Shown: positions 11,771 to 23,180 of the stretch, in pieces | Layout of the letters: each line of letters begins with the position of its first letter | How positions within the stretch are numbered: the first letter of the stretch is position 1 | NCBI RefSeq assembly: GCF_030936135.1 | Contig: NC_082619.1 | Location: 1,615,208-1,679,207, forward strand | From: Gavia stellata | Lineage: Eukaryota; Chordata; Aves; Gaviiformes; Gaviidae | Direction: 5' to 3' | DNA length: 64,000 nucleotides | Translations under genes and position numbers: made by a program | Notes under the pieces: model-generated | Database searches by the model: none | Seen by the model: the letters and a program-made list of their open reading frames with translations, nothing else | What the model was told of the DNA's origin: nothing

Positions 11771-14338
11771 TAAATGGCCTGGTTTGGGGTGTCTGAGAAC
11801 ACGGCCAGATTTTCAAATCGCAGTGGTCTGTATGGAGATACAGCGTGAGAAACATGGAATACTTGGATTTTGGGAAGTGCTGAGCCATGAAAGAGGTCCC
11901 TTCAAGACCTCTCAAACCAGAAACCCCAAAACCAAAGTAGCCAAAATCTCCAGTTGCTTTTCAACAGCTCTCGCCTTTACGCTTTGATCATGCTCTCTGA
12001 CATGTCACCATTTCTTGATGCAGTGACTGCTTCAGGCCCAGGTACAGATTTTGGTGCTTTGCTTTTAAACACACAAGCAAACCTGGCCAGGGGCTGAAAT
12101 GACCAACGTGGATTAATGCCGTCGCAGAGACCCTCTGCAGCTGTGGGTGGCAGTTTGGGTACGACAGCTCTATTTCTGCTGGCCTCACTGTACTAATTTA
12201 GCGGTTGACAAAGCTCGGTTTCAACAAACAGGACAGGGCTGTGCTTCGCCTCACTCAATGGCACAGCTATGACTTGATGTCAGCATTTGTCTGTCTCTGC
12301 TGTATGCCAGAGCCGTGTTATTATGATCAGTCTGCTCCACTTGCTTGTCCTTGGAGCATCTGGCACTAGCGGTTCTGGTAGGCTCAGGGAACCTATAGCT
12401 CATACAGTGAAATTCAGCTCAGTACTCCTCTCCTCGTGGCCTTTGCGGCTCTCTGAAAGGCGGACTGAGGTGCACACCAGTCAGATCTGAGCACGTCCAG
12501 TTCTGCCTGTGCTACCGGCTCAGTTGTGCGGAGGACAGGGATGCTTTGCAGACTGAGACAATACCCGTATTTTAGCCCATACTGCTTCAGCAAACACACA
12601 TCGTGTGGAAATCCCTTCTTTTTCTAAGCCTGTAGAAACTCCAGCAGGACCCAGACACAGTGTGGAAATACCCAGAAGATGGTGCCAACCACCACGAGCA
12701 CCCACTGCACAGATCCTGCCCTGGGAGATCTTAAGTGAGCCCGCCTAAACGAGAGCCAAAAGAGCCTCCCCACACAGCCAGGAGAAAGTCTTTCCAGTAC
12801 GCCCGAGCCAGTGGCCAAATACACTCTGCACTGCAGACGTGGAACGTCTGTTTTTCATATGCTGGCACCAGACAAAGACCCCAGTGCGGACATCTGCTGC
12901 CAAGCTCTGTCTGTGGCTTAACTTCTAGCCGGTTTCTTACAATGGGGACATACGTGCAGTTGGATGCCAACGATCTAAGGGTATGCAGAGCCCCGATATC
13001 ACCACTTTGCACCAGCTGCTGGCATAAAGTCCATATAACCTCATGGACATTCGTGCACCTTCGCTAGCCTGCGCCATACAGAAATATGACCTAAGAGATA
13101 TCAGTTCTACTGTAGTGTGTCATCAGAGCAGAAACCATGACCTGCCCTTCACACACCACATCCCACACTTTAGCTTTGTTTATACATCTTCCTCAGCAGA
13201 GAGCAGCTTTCTGCTGTCTGCATTTGCAGCTAATAACTGACTGATAACTCTATATCCAGACAGCAACGTTTCCTTAGAATATTGTTGCCTCATCTCTGTT
13301 CATCTTCATTCTTCTTCCCCTTCATCCACAAAAAACGCCTGCAAGCCTGGGACCTGATTCATAGCCAGTGGAAACCAAAGGCAGGCCTCTTGGTGACAGC
13401 CCCCTTAGTGAGTGCCGAAAACAGCCCAGCGAAGGAAGCAGAGCACAGAGGCAGCCCTGGGAGACAGAGAAAGTCCAAAAGACTAGAAGACATGTACAGT
13501 TGTCTTTGCTATGTCTGGATCAAACAAACACAAAAACCTAAATAGGTTCTAGGGAACTCTACAGCAAAACCCACGATTTGTTTACATGTTACCTTTGAAA
13601 GAGCGCACAGCACGTGGCCATTGGCCAGGGAAGAAATGATGGTTTACCGTGATGCCACAGATTTCCACGGAGTCACTGTGTCAGTGTCAGCAGCCGCACA
13701 GGCTGGGCTGTGGGATGGCACCCAGTCATGCCCCCACCATTTTTCCCTTTGCGCTGCAACCTCGCTGGGGGAATGGCAGAAGGCAGGCACAGCCCAGCCC
13801 TGACTTCAGAACTGCTACTGTCAAGTTTCATTATCATCACAATTCGGTTCATAGGGGTTTTTTATTTCTTTCTTTCCCTGCTGGAGGGAAAAAAGAAGGA
13901 AAAGCAAAGAAAAAGGAAAAAAACCCACAGCCCAAAGGCCCACGTGAAAAATAAACAAAGTGGGCCATGGCACATCTGCCCTGAACTGTGCACACCTAAC
14001 GTGGAGCAGTTAGTGGTTCGGGAAGGCCAGGGGAGCCGACAAAAATCCCAGGCACTCTGCCCGAATTGTCTGTAACACAGAGTGACTGGCCACAGAAATC
14101 TGGGGGATGAACTTAAAACAGAAATTAACTTCCTGAATCCCTGCCTAGGTATCTGACCATCAGTTCAGCCTCCCTTCTGGGTCTTTGTCGCATTTCCAGT
14201 CAGTCAACCACTTGCACACAGGAATTCAGGGCAGGGGGAACAGGCTCCAGAGAATCCCAAGAGGGAGGTAGCACATGATTGTTTTATTTTTATTTTACGT
14301 GTTGGCCTTTGACTGTCTTTTCAACATCTTTCTGTCAG

Positions 14339-14651
14339 GGTGGAGCTGGAACCTGGCACTTTTACCTCCATGGATCCCCTAAACCTCTCTTGGTACAATG
14401 GTGACATTGGTGACAGGAACTGGAGCAAGCCACTCAACGAGTCCAATGTGGATCAGAAGCCTCAGTATAACTACTATGCCATGCTGCTCACCCTCCTCAT
14501 CTTTGTCATTGTTTTTGGCAATGTGCTGGTGTGTATGGCTGTGTCCAGAGAAAAAGCCCTTCAGACCACCACTAATTACCTGATCGTGAGTTTGGCAGTG
14601 GCAGATCTCTTGGTAGCAACTCTGGTCATGCCTTGGGTGGTCTATCTGGAG
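14339..14651 (+). CDS. DRD2: DRD2 exon 2, first coding exon
   Basis: The acceptor TTTCTGTCAG ends at 14338 and is followed by 31 nt of 5' UTR, then ATG at 14370. The donor GTAGGT starts at 14652. Coding residues 1-94 cover the glycosylated N-terminus, helix 1 (about 37-59) and helix 2 (about 70-92), ending in VVYLE at a codon boundary, the same junction as in mammals. An in-frame GTG at 14340 is read-through of the UTR and not a start. Confidence 0.95.
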
Positions 14652-17600
14652 GTAGGTGTCCCAGTTTTCTTTTGCAGTACTGAATGTTTCTGGTGAATGG
14701 GTAGAGGGAGGGAAGTTTAGCAGCCTGGACATCAGGTATTTCAAGACCCCCTGTATTTCCCAAAGCAAAAGCGTTTTTAATTTCCTAACCGTTGGTCAGA
14801 TTTTTCCAGGAAACAGACATGGGAGCAGATGACAGGCTGACTTGAAGATACACTGTTGTTCAGAGGGCCAAATTACAACCCAATTGCATAGAAAATCTGG
14901 CCTTTAAATAGAGGGGTCAAGAGCGAAAGGACCCCAATGTTGTTTTCAAAACTACATAGATGAACTGTTCACTCCCAAGGATAAGAACGAGTCTGCAACA
15001 ACCTCATGGGTGTCACACTAATAAACTGCATTGAATAGTAATCAAAACCCTATTTCTGAAGGACTACAGTAGTAAGAAGAGCAGGCAATTGTGGAAGTAG
15101 GATGTAAATCCAGAGCTTTTATGTCACAATATAGGAGACAAACAGAATCGTAAGTGAGCTACTTTTCGCATTACTGTCATTAGCACGTCACTTTGGTACA
15201 AAAGACCTCTATGCTTCTGCATACAGAGCCATATTTGAGTGGCACTGTGGTTTGTGAAAGCCAAATACTCCCAAGACTGCCACCTGTTTACTTGATGACA
15301 AATGACTCTTGCAACAGTAAATAGCCTGAAAGAATGAAACGCGTCTCTAGAATAAAGAATAAGAGAAGACGCACACCCCTCTCCCTTCGCTGGGATGCCT
15401 GTCTACAGTCAGCTGAGAGCTGGCATGCTGGTGGCAATCACAACCAAGAGAGAATGAACGGTGATGAGAAAGCATAAGACTGAAACTATATTGGGTTTAC
15501 AATTAATTTTCAGGCACTTGCTTATGAGAGAAAATGGTAAAACACAGAGGAGGGCAGAGGAAGAAGCCATAATCAATAAGCCCATGAAGTATTAATGCAA
15601 AGCAAAACAAACCCACTGACATGACATAGGCTGTCGAGAAACCACAATGTTAATTATCATTCTAGTTAGTTATTGCTTTCATGGCACTTTAAAAATGTAA
15701 AGCATCATGCATCTGCTAAAGCTTATTAACATTACCATAGGCAGGTTGCGATTGTAGTCAATTCCTCTGGGCTCATGTGTGCATGGAGCTGGTCAGGAAG
15801 CTCAGCTTCCTTAACCCACCAACTAGAACAATCAGGACTCTACATCTCAGCAATACTTTTTTTTTTTAATATGCTTTTGCCCTTTCTGCTCTTATCCACA
15901 CTCTGCTAAACCTTCTGCTAGCTTGAAGCAACAAAACCCATGACAAATACTTGCTGACAGAGAAGGAGCCATCGGACTGATGTAGGTTAGGCACACTGTG
16001 GTCCCTCTCTGGGTCTGCAATCTGAAATCAAAACTGGCCAGAACCCTTTGTTCTGTAAAAATCTTCATTATTTTTTCAGTCTTTGTGTCACAAGCTTGGA
16101 CAAAAATGAATGTCAGAAGGAAATACTTTAAAAAAAAAAAAAATCAGCCTTGATGCAAACAAATCTTTTACCTCCAAACTTCTGAGGTTTCTCCTACATA
16201 AATGAAAGCACTAAGAGAAAGAACTTCTGCAGTTTACACCATCTCCCATAAACTTGAAAACATGCCTTTAGGAAACTGATTGCGCAGAGGCCTATATCTG
16301 GCTGGAAACCTTTGCCTTCGGGCAAATTCTCAAAGTTACTGATGTAACTGCCTCTTAAGTGCTTTTTTAATCGCTGAGTATTCATCTGTCACTCAGGATT
16401 CAATACAGTCATTCTTTCTTCCTTCTTTATGCTGCCTATGGTTATGTATATCAGAGCAGAAATAACTGAAGAATAGATATCTTATTCATTCTATTTCAAA
16501 TGCAGTAGGACTATTTTTATTAGAGGGAAATATACTTTTTTCATCACATGTCAAATACAGCAGCCCTAATAATTGCTATTAAACTTAATTGGCAAAGTTC
16601 AGTTTCAATAGCAAGATAAGTGAAGAGAAAAAGGCTACTGGTAACTGGAAGTGTTATCATTAGTTCTTTGTCTTTATCACAACATGTAGTGTGTCAAAGA
16701 ATTTTCACTCTGAATTAAATTCATTTCGCTCACCAAGAAAAAAAATACATGAGGAATTTCTACCCTCATTTTTTTAATTAAGAAATGAGGAAAGCTCCTG
16801 CTTCTCTACTGCTGATCTTTGCTAGGTATGATTGCAAAAAAAGGTCTAAATAAAAAGCTGTAAGTAAAATTAGAGGTGCTTGGGATATAAAATTAATGTA
16901 TTTCCTTCCTAATACTTCTTTGCAATGCTTCATGGACCTGTTTAAGCTTCTACATAGTCCACTCTGACTTTGAGGAGACTTGCACTCCCTTAGGTCATTG
17001 GAATAGGAGCCCAGGTTTGTGTTTGCTGTTTGGGCTGCCCAACTCAATACAGAGTAACAGGATGGAAATAGGAAAGACAAAAATCACACCAGCCCTCAGA
17101 AGAATGCTCTAAAGAATGGGTTGGAAGGAGCAGAGTACTTCCTTTGTGGCCTTGCCATCATCACCTTTAGACTAGACAGGACGAAGTCCTCAAAGGCACT
17201 CGGTGGCAAACGATCCTACTTGACACAGCATGTGACTGATTGCATGTGACGTGATTTCAGCTGGAACTTCTGTAGACAAAATTTTGATCCCTCTTGAACC
17301 AGCAGAACTCCAGCCACCAGCACACGTCTATATCTTTGTGCAAAATTCTCCCTTTAGACCCTCTCGATAGCATATCCTCAGCAAATTCTTTTACTGACCT
17401 TATTCTCTCTCTTTGCAGGTGGTTGGTGAGTGGAGGTTTAGTCGGATCCACTGTGATATCTTTGTAACCCTTGATGTTATGATGTGTACTGCCAGTATCC
17501 TCAACCTCTGTGCCATCAGCATTGACAGGTGAGGGCTCCATGGCAGCAAGTCGTGTCAAATCCACAGTAGCAAATCACAGCCATCTTTGTACACTCTAAT

Positions 17601-20600
17601 TTTACCTGTGACTCAGAGGCTTGAAAATGGTGAGAACTAGTGGTGTTGACGTCTTTTGAAGAGCAATTTAGAGGACCTAAATGAAGTCTGAGCAGAGATT
17701 CCATCAGAAGCAGACATAGAATCACTGGTCTTGAGAATGTAAATGGAGTTGTCTGTGTATGTCCCCATTAGTTCAGTCCTTCTGTTTATATACTTGAATG
17801 ATGGAGCAGACATCAGTGGGAAGGCAGTAGCTCAGAGTGGAACAAAAACGCTGTGCTAAGCTGACCCCAGCCTCATGCCTTCCAAAACAGGGAATGCAGA
17901 CATCGTGGAGATTCGTGAAACCTGACTTGCCCTGTATTCTCTTGCTGGACCAGGCTTTCCGACACAGTAACTAGGTGTAATTTCCCACAAAGTTTGTCAG
18001 CACGGGCAAGATAACAATAGACTGGATTTGTATCTTCACCCTGCAGGTACACAGCAGTAGCAATGCCAATGCTGTATAATACCCGCTACAGCTCGAAGCG
18101 CAGGGTCACGGTCATGATTGCTGTGGTCTGGGTGCTTTCATTTGCCATCTCCTGCCCACTCCTCTTTGGCCTCAACAACACAGGTGAGTGTTACGCCACC
18201 TGCAGCTGGCTATTGGCATCTTCCTGGCTTTACTGGGTCCCCAGGTAGTAGTCTTTTACAAGTCAGGAATAACCATGGGGATCAGGTTTTAGGTTTATTG
18301 GGATGTATCCATCCCTGTTTCAGATGTCCTCTCCCGGTGTCATCCTAGACTATTTCTGTCAGCAGCTTCTGGATCTGTTTCATCGCTTGCTGTTTCAGAC
18401 CAGTGTCTTAGACACATCAGAACTGAGGTTGTGTAGAAGTTTACGCAATGCTCGTCAATGTTACATTAACATTTGTCCACTACAAAAATCAAAATCCCTC
18501 TTATATTAAAACATGTGAAAAGGAAAGTCATGGGTCAAATAGCTTCACTGAGACGGGAGAGAAAAGAAGTGGCTGTTCAGCCATCAGTTTCATGGGAAGA
18601 CTGGATTGTATACAGCATAGGATCAGCAGGCTTTTAGTTATAAGGCAAGCAACAGCCAGGGACTGTGGGTCCATGTGTGACTCCCTGTGACCCAAAGGGA
18701 GTTTGCTGTTCTGGTACCACTTCCAGGTGGTACCCCGCTGAACCTGAACCCCTCACTCTCTGGGTATCTCTGCGCCTTCGGGTAGAGGGGGAGGGAAGGG
18801 CAAGCCGGTGCTAGCTCCGAGCAGCAGGGACAACAAGCCTGAAACTTTTTGTCTTCCAGATGAGAACGAGTGCATCATTGCCAATCCTGCCTTTGTTGTG
18901 TATTCCTCTATCGTCTCCTTCTACGTTCCCTTCATTGTCACGCTGCTGGTGTACGTGCAGATTTACATAGTGCTCCGGAAGCGCAGGAAGCGTGTCAACA
19001 CCAAGCGCAGCAGCCACGTCCTGGACTCAGACACGCAAGCCCCACTGAAGGTAACTAGACCTCCGCCCTGCTCTCAGCAGTCTCCGTCCTTTCCCCTTCC
19101 TGCTCCGCTTCATTCCCCAAAGCACTTCCTCCCTTCCCCAAATGACACTGGCTGGACTAGGTGAAATACTGGATCACAAAGGTGAATGCTGTGTCCCGTG
19201 CCATTCTGGAGTCCCCCTTGCACACTTCTGGATTAGCAGGTCACTGGCTGGTGCTTCACAGGCCTCCCTGGATCTCAGGGGATGTTTCATCAGCAGACCT
19301 GCATTAGGAGCTGCTTCATTTACCAGACCGCATTTCCTTTGGCTCTGCTGAGTTTGGGTTGGGGTGTCCAAGACTACAGGCTATACTATTCTCTGAGTCA
19401 GTCCTGCCGTTGTGACGAAGAAGTTCAATGGAAATTGTTTGCGTGGCTGGGGTGCAAACTACATCGCTGGTAATGATGCCTCTGCAGTGAAAACAGCCTC
19501 TCAAAGCATGAGATGTGTATATAAGTGGAGTCCAGCTGAGCGCGTTAGGCGCGAGACCACTTGTCAAAACGCTACTCTCGCGGCACATGCAAAACGACCA
19601 GTAGGAACGTTCAGTCCCAGAGGCACTACCTCCAAACCGCATTGCCTCAGAGGCCAGTGTCATGTCAAGCAAAGGAGGCAGCGAGACAGGGATAGGCCGA
19701 GACATAAGCGGATCTTTGCGGTGTCCTTCCTTTGGTGAAAAGCACAGGGGATGCTTGCCTCCGATACTGCTTCTTCAGAGTAGTTTTCCTTCGTTCTTAG
19801 CACCTTAGCCGCACTGATTAATTTCTGCTTCATGCCCTGTGTTTGTATTTCCACATGCCTCCCTCACCAGCTTCCCTTCCCAATTACTATCTGCTGTGTA
19901 ACCTCTGAGCTGGTGCTTGCCCCTTAGGACAAATGCACTCATCCAGAAGACGTCAAGCTCTGCACAGTTATTGTGAAGTCCAATGGGAGTTTCCAAGTTA
20001 ATAAGCGCAAAGTGGTGAGTGTTAAAGAGAAGTGGTAGCTTTTCAGAGAATTTAGCTTTCCCCTTTTCACCTCTCAGGATGCAAAATGAATTTATGTAGG
20101 GTGGGAGAAAAATAAACTAAGAACAAAGGTTACCATTCAATCTCAAAATTTAAATGTTCTTCCCATTCCTTAGAGTAGAGCATGGGTTTAAGATCATAGA
20201 GCTCAGAAAGCCAGACTAAGCTCACCTAAAGATCAGCTATAAAAGCCGTGACATTTTAACATTTTATGTCTTTGATTTTCTTCTCCTCTCTTATTTATTT
20301 TAAGTCTTGGACTGCATTGGCTTTGTTGGGTTTTGCTTGTTGATTTCATTTTTGTTTATTTATATTCTGAAAACCTAAATAAAATCCATGGGGAGCGGAG
20401 ACAGCATCTCTCCCATTTCTTAGTCTCTTTCTGCAATAAAGGAGAGTCACCTGCTGCGGTTCTGCTGATCCCACCTACCCAAACGTATTCTTGTCTGTAA
20501 ACACTTTACAGACCTTTCTCCAAGCACCTACCAAAAATGTAGGGAGGGAGAAGAGGGATTGATTGTTCTTCCACATCATCCAGCTTCACTCTGTAAGGAA

Positions 20601-21739
20601 TGTTCATTGCTACCCTCTGTATATTTATCTGTCTTTATGTTGTGGACATTTGATTCTTGTCCAGGAGGCGGAGAGTCACATGGAAGAGATGGAAATGGAG
20701 ATGGTGTCCAGTACCAGTCCCCCTGAGAAAACCACCATCAAACCAGCGGCACCAAGTAACCATCAGTTGGTTGTGCCAGTTGCTTCTAATCAGGGCACCA
20801 ACTCAACCCCGCAGGCACTGGACAGCCCTGGGAAAGTAGAGAAGAACGGCCATGCCAAAGAAACACCCCACACAGCCAAGGTCTTTGAGATCCAGTCTAT
20901 GCCCAATGGCAAAACAAGGACCTTTCTCAAGAGTGTGAGCAGGAGGAAACTCTCACAACAGAAGGAAAAGAAAGCCACTCAGATGCTAGCCATTGTACTC
21001 GGTGAGCGTGCGCATTGGCTTCCTCGTGTGTTTCTGCAGAAAACCAATAGCTACCCAGGATTAGGGTAGGCAGTCCGAATGTCCAGTGGAGACTGTTTTT
21101 AATTTGACTGGATATGGTAGAAGTGTAGGTAAGAAGCTGCCAGTAGGAAGGCCACCTCCTTCCCAGCTAGGAAGAGTTCACAGTGCTGTACAAAAGGCTC
21201 AGAAAGCTGTCCATCCGTGAGGCATTTGGAATGCCAAAAGACAGCTGGGTGCAGGGGCAGGAGAGCTCATGGGCTTTCTGGAACATGAAAGGCAGCATAA
21301 CTCAGCAAGAAACCGGCACCTCCGAAGGCCAGATTTTCTGATGTAACCGGTCTAATTACATCAGCAAAGAAGTTCTTTAGTACCCGGATACTGAGAATAT
21401 AGACTAGGAGACTTCACAGACAAACAGAAGGCTTCTTCCTCAGGGAAATATTTTTCCTTTATACCCAAAAGAGCCTTACTGTTCTCAGTCTCAAAATTTG
21501 TCCAGCTTTCAGCAAACAAAATCTGTCTCTCTCCTTTTCCCCCAGGTGTTTTCATCATCTGCTGGCTCCCATTCTTCATCACTCACATCCTGAACATGCA
21601 CTGCGATTGCAACATCCCCCCAGCAATGTACAGCGCCTTTACATGGCTTGGATACGTCAACAGTGCTGTCAACCCAATTATTTACACCACCTTCAACATT
21701 GAATTTCGCAAGGCTTTCCTGAAGATCCTCCATTGTTAA
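14370..21739 (+). CDS. DRD2: Dopamine D2 receptor, long form, seven coding exons
   Basis: This encodes a plasma-membrane seven-helix receptor for dopamine that couples to Gi/o and lowers cAMP. Joining 14370-14651, 17419-17528, 18047-18183, 18860-19050, 19928-20014, 20665-21001 and 21546-21739 gives 1338 nt, 445 residues plus stop; human D2 long is 443. The N-terminus has glycosylation sequons at Asn5, Asn17 and Asn23. Family landmarks are Asp79 in helix 2, the amine-binding Asp113 in helix 3, the DRY motif at 130-132, the Cys106-Cys181 disulfide pair, Ser192/193/196 in helix 5, CWLP at 387-390, NPIIY in helix 7 and a C-terminal Cys445 for palmitoylation. The third intracellular loop is long and the tail short, as in D2-class receptors. 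All introns are GT-AG and phases agree. The ATG in context CCTCCATGG matches the family start MDPLNLSWY. Sauropsid-like loop residues ([10 protein letters not shown]) suggest a bird. Confidence 0.97.
14652..17418 (+). other. DRD2 intron 2
   Basis: This 2.8-kb intron runs between canonical GTAGGT and TTTGCAG. It holds a 15-base A run near 16129-16143 and an AT-rich block at about 16.5-16.7 kb with TAATAATTGCTATTAAA-like homeodomain sequence. I see no additional exon. Confidence 0.85.
17419..17528 (+). CDS. DRD2: DRD2 exon 3
   Basis: This 110-nt exon encodes residues 95-130 and two bases of Arg131. It carries helix 3 with Cys106, the dopamine-anchoring Asp113 and Asp130 of the DRY motif. The acceptor CTTTGCAG and donor GTGAGG are canonical. 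The split of the DRY arginine across exons 3 and 4 is the same as in mammalian DRD2. Confidence 0.95.
18047..18183 (+). CDS. DRD2: DRD2 exon 4
   Basis: This 137-nt exon encodes from the third base of Arg131 through FGLNNT. It covers intracellular loop 2 ([19 protein letters not shown]) and helix 4 (about 151-171). The acceptor CCTGCAG and donor GTGAGTG flank it. One base is left over, which joins exon 5 to give Asp177. Confidence 0.95.
18860..19050 (+). CDS. DRD2: DRD2 exon 5
   Basis: This 191-nt exon encodes Asp177 through APLK240. It holds Cys181, the helix 5 serines 192, 193 and 196 that contact catechol hydroxyls in this family, and the basic start of intracellular loop 3 ([13 protein letters not shown]). 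The acceptor is GTCTTCCAG and the donor GTAACT. It ends at a codon boundary, which permits clean skipping of exon 6. Confidence 0.95.
19928..20014 (+). CDS. DRD2: DRD2 exon 6, alternatively spliced D2L/D2S cassette
   Basis: This exon of exactly 87 nt encodes 29 residues (241-269, starting [10 protein letters not shown] and ending VNKRKV) in intracellular loop 3. Both flanking junctions are at codon boundaries, so skipping leaves the frame intact and would give a 416-residue short form. The acceptor is CCCTTAG and the donor GTGAGTG. In mammals this exon separates postsynaptic-biased D2L from autoreceptor-biased D2S; length and phase imply the same choice is possible here. Confidence 0.94.
20665..21001 (+). 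CDS. DRD2: DRD2 exon 7
   Basis: This 337-nt exon encodes residues 270-381 plus one base of Gly382. It covers the rest of intracellular loop 3 and the start of helix 6. The first part is lineage-variable, with a short acidic ME repeat at 276-282; the end ([19 protein letters not shown]) is nearly invariant in D2. At 355-361 it reads TFLKSVS where human has TSLKTMS. The acceptor is TTGTCCAG and the donor GTGAGC. Confidence 0.95.
21546..21739 (+). CDS. DRD2: DRD2 exon 8, terminal coding exon
   Basis: This exon encodes from Gly382 to the stop TAA at 21737-21739. It carries the rest of helix 6 with CWLPFF, extracellular loop 3 (HCDCN), helix 7 with NPIIY, helix 8 ([12 protein letters not shown]) and the terminal Cys445. 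The acceptor is TTTCCCCCAG. Confidence 0.96.
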
Positions 21740-23180
21740 AAGTAAGAACAGCAACCGCATTTTTATGAATGAGAAAAAAGAAACCAATGCTATTCACGCA
21801 CACAAACAGCAGCCATGGGGAGGTCTCGAGCTCTTGCATGGGGCATGAGGCCTACAGTGTTACAACAGTGCTGTGCCCATGCACCTCTTGGTGGGGATGT
21901 AACGAGGACCTTCATGCCGGAGGTTTCCTCATCCCTCGAGGTGACCTTTGGACTCTGGGACGCCAATCCCAAGGGCACTTTTCAGAGCTACCCTCACACT
22001 GTGTTTAAAGCGGAAGCAAAAATCAAGACACCCTCACTTGATTCTTGCCTGTGGCCATCTAACCTTGAGTGCATTAAACACAGATAGTCACAGAGCCACG
22101 TGAAGGTAGCGATAGGTCACTGCTGCTACTGGCTTGCGTGTTACGTCATTGATAGAATTATCACCAAAGACAAGACCGTCTTTTCCGCTTCGCAATAGGA
22201 GCCAGACAGAGCTTGCGGAAACTCCATGCAATAGCTTTGCCTTCACCTCGAGCTGACTTACCCAGTGTTAAACTGCTGAAGCTTTGAGAAAAAACTTTAA
22301 GAGGTCCCCCAAGTGGGCTAAGAAGGTTCTGCCACCTACAAATCCAATCCCTGCAACAACGTGGGCCTACAAGCAACGGGCAGAAGGAAGAAGGGGAGCG
22401 TAAGTCTCACGTGGGACCACTACATCAGTGTAAATATGAATAAATAGGATGAATTGAACAGAAGCCCAAGCCAAAAAAATAGATGGGGAGAAACTAAAGA
22501 AGTGATACCTTGTGTTGCATGGTATACATTCAGATCAAACCCGACACCAACTACCATCTATCATCAGCCAGCCCAGCAGCAGTTTCTGCCCACCAGCATT
22601 TCATCTCCAGTCTCTTTCAAGAAGTTACAAAACTAGGTGAGGCGTGTTAGTGCGGTGAATGCAGAAACACGAAGACAGCGTGCCAGGTGAGGCATCTGCA
22701 GCCACGTCCGTCTCAGATATGAACTTGAACAAGTCAGCAAAGTTAGGTCCAGTTCTTCTCACCTAACTTCAGGGCGCCATGAAGCCAAGGACCACCTCAG
22801 ATACGATTTGCCTATGTCGCTCAATACAGAGAGTGTGGAATAACATTGTGCCTAATTTAAATTAACAGGAAATGAGATAAAACTGTGTGTTTTGGAAAAA
22901 GCCAGAATAAAAGAACAAGAAAGTCCCTAGCTGGACTTGCTCCTGTGTCCAGGTTGGACTCTGGAAAGGTCCGGATGTTTCCAGCATCCCTTACCCCCTG
23001 GTATCTATCTTTCATGGATTAAAACAATTGAAAAGCCCTAACAGCATAATATCACCGCACTGACTCTGGCATTGCCAAAGCCACACCGTACTTACTAATT
23101 CTACTCAGTTCACAATATATTTTGTAATATCTCTGTAAATAAAATATAGTAAGATGAATAAAATTACATGGAAATAGGTC
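21740..23180 (+). other. DRD2: DRD2 3' untranslated region
   Basis: The region after the stop codon lacks further coding sequence and carries several polyadenylation hexamers. The most convincing are the paired AATAAA at 23138 and 23157 in an AT-rich context, giving a UTR of about 1.4 kb, close to the length known for mammalian DRD2. Earlier AATAAA hexamers at 22439 and 22906 could give shorter forms. The cleavage position itself is estimated. Confidence 0.65.
23138..23162 (+). terminator. Paired polyadenylation signals for DRD2
   Basis: Two AATAAA hexamers at 23138-23143 and 23157-23162 lie 19 bases apart on the coding strand, 1.4 kb after the DRD2 stop. Doubled signals are common at strong terminal poly(A) sites. 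Use is inferred. Confidence 0.6.

Larger units (their letters stand above)
1..14338 (+). other. Presumed DRD2 intron 1 or 5' flanking DNA, no coding exon seen
   Basis: I found no protein-coding exon here on either strand; open frames are short and match nothing I recognise. In mammals DRD2 has a non-coding exon 1 tens of kilobases upstream of the ATG exon. Because the first coding exon begins with a clear splice acceptor at 14337-14338, this stretch is most simply intron 1. No strong CpG island is visible, so the main promoter is probably beyond the left edge. Contents worth noting are a TATA-like motif at 864, a 22-bp tandem duplication at 3769, a GGAA-rich tract at 4529 and AT-rich blocks at about 4.7-5.1 kb and 11.46-11.77 kb that look like conserved non-coding DNA. 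GC content rises modestly at about 8.9-9.1 and 9.9-10.1 kb. Confidence 0.6.
17529..21545 (+). other. DRD2 introns 3 to 7
   Basis: The introns are 17529-18046 (518 nt), 18184-18859 (676), 19051-19927 (877), 20015-20664 (650) and 21002-21545 (544). All begin GT and end AG. Open frames extending into them from exons are splice read-through. I saw no extra exon or RNA gene in them. Confidence 0.85.

Noticed and set aside
14340-14696. Open frame starting at GTG 14340 and running past 14651
   Set aside because: The GTG is in 5' UTR read-through just after a splice acceptor, and codons after 14651 are intronic. The real start is ATG 14370 and the donor GTAGGT begins at 14652.
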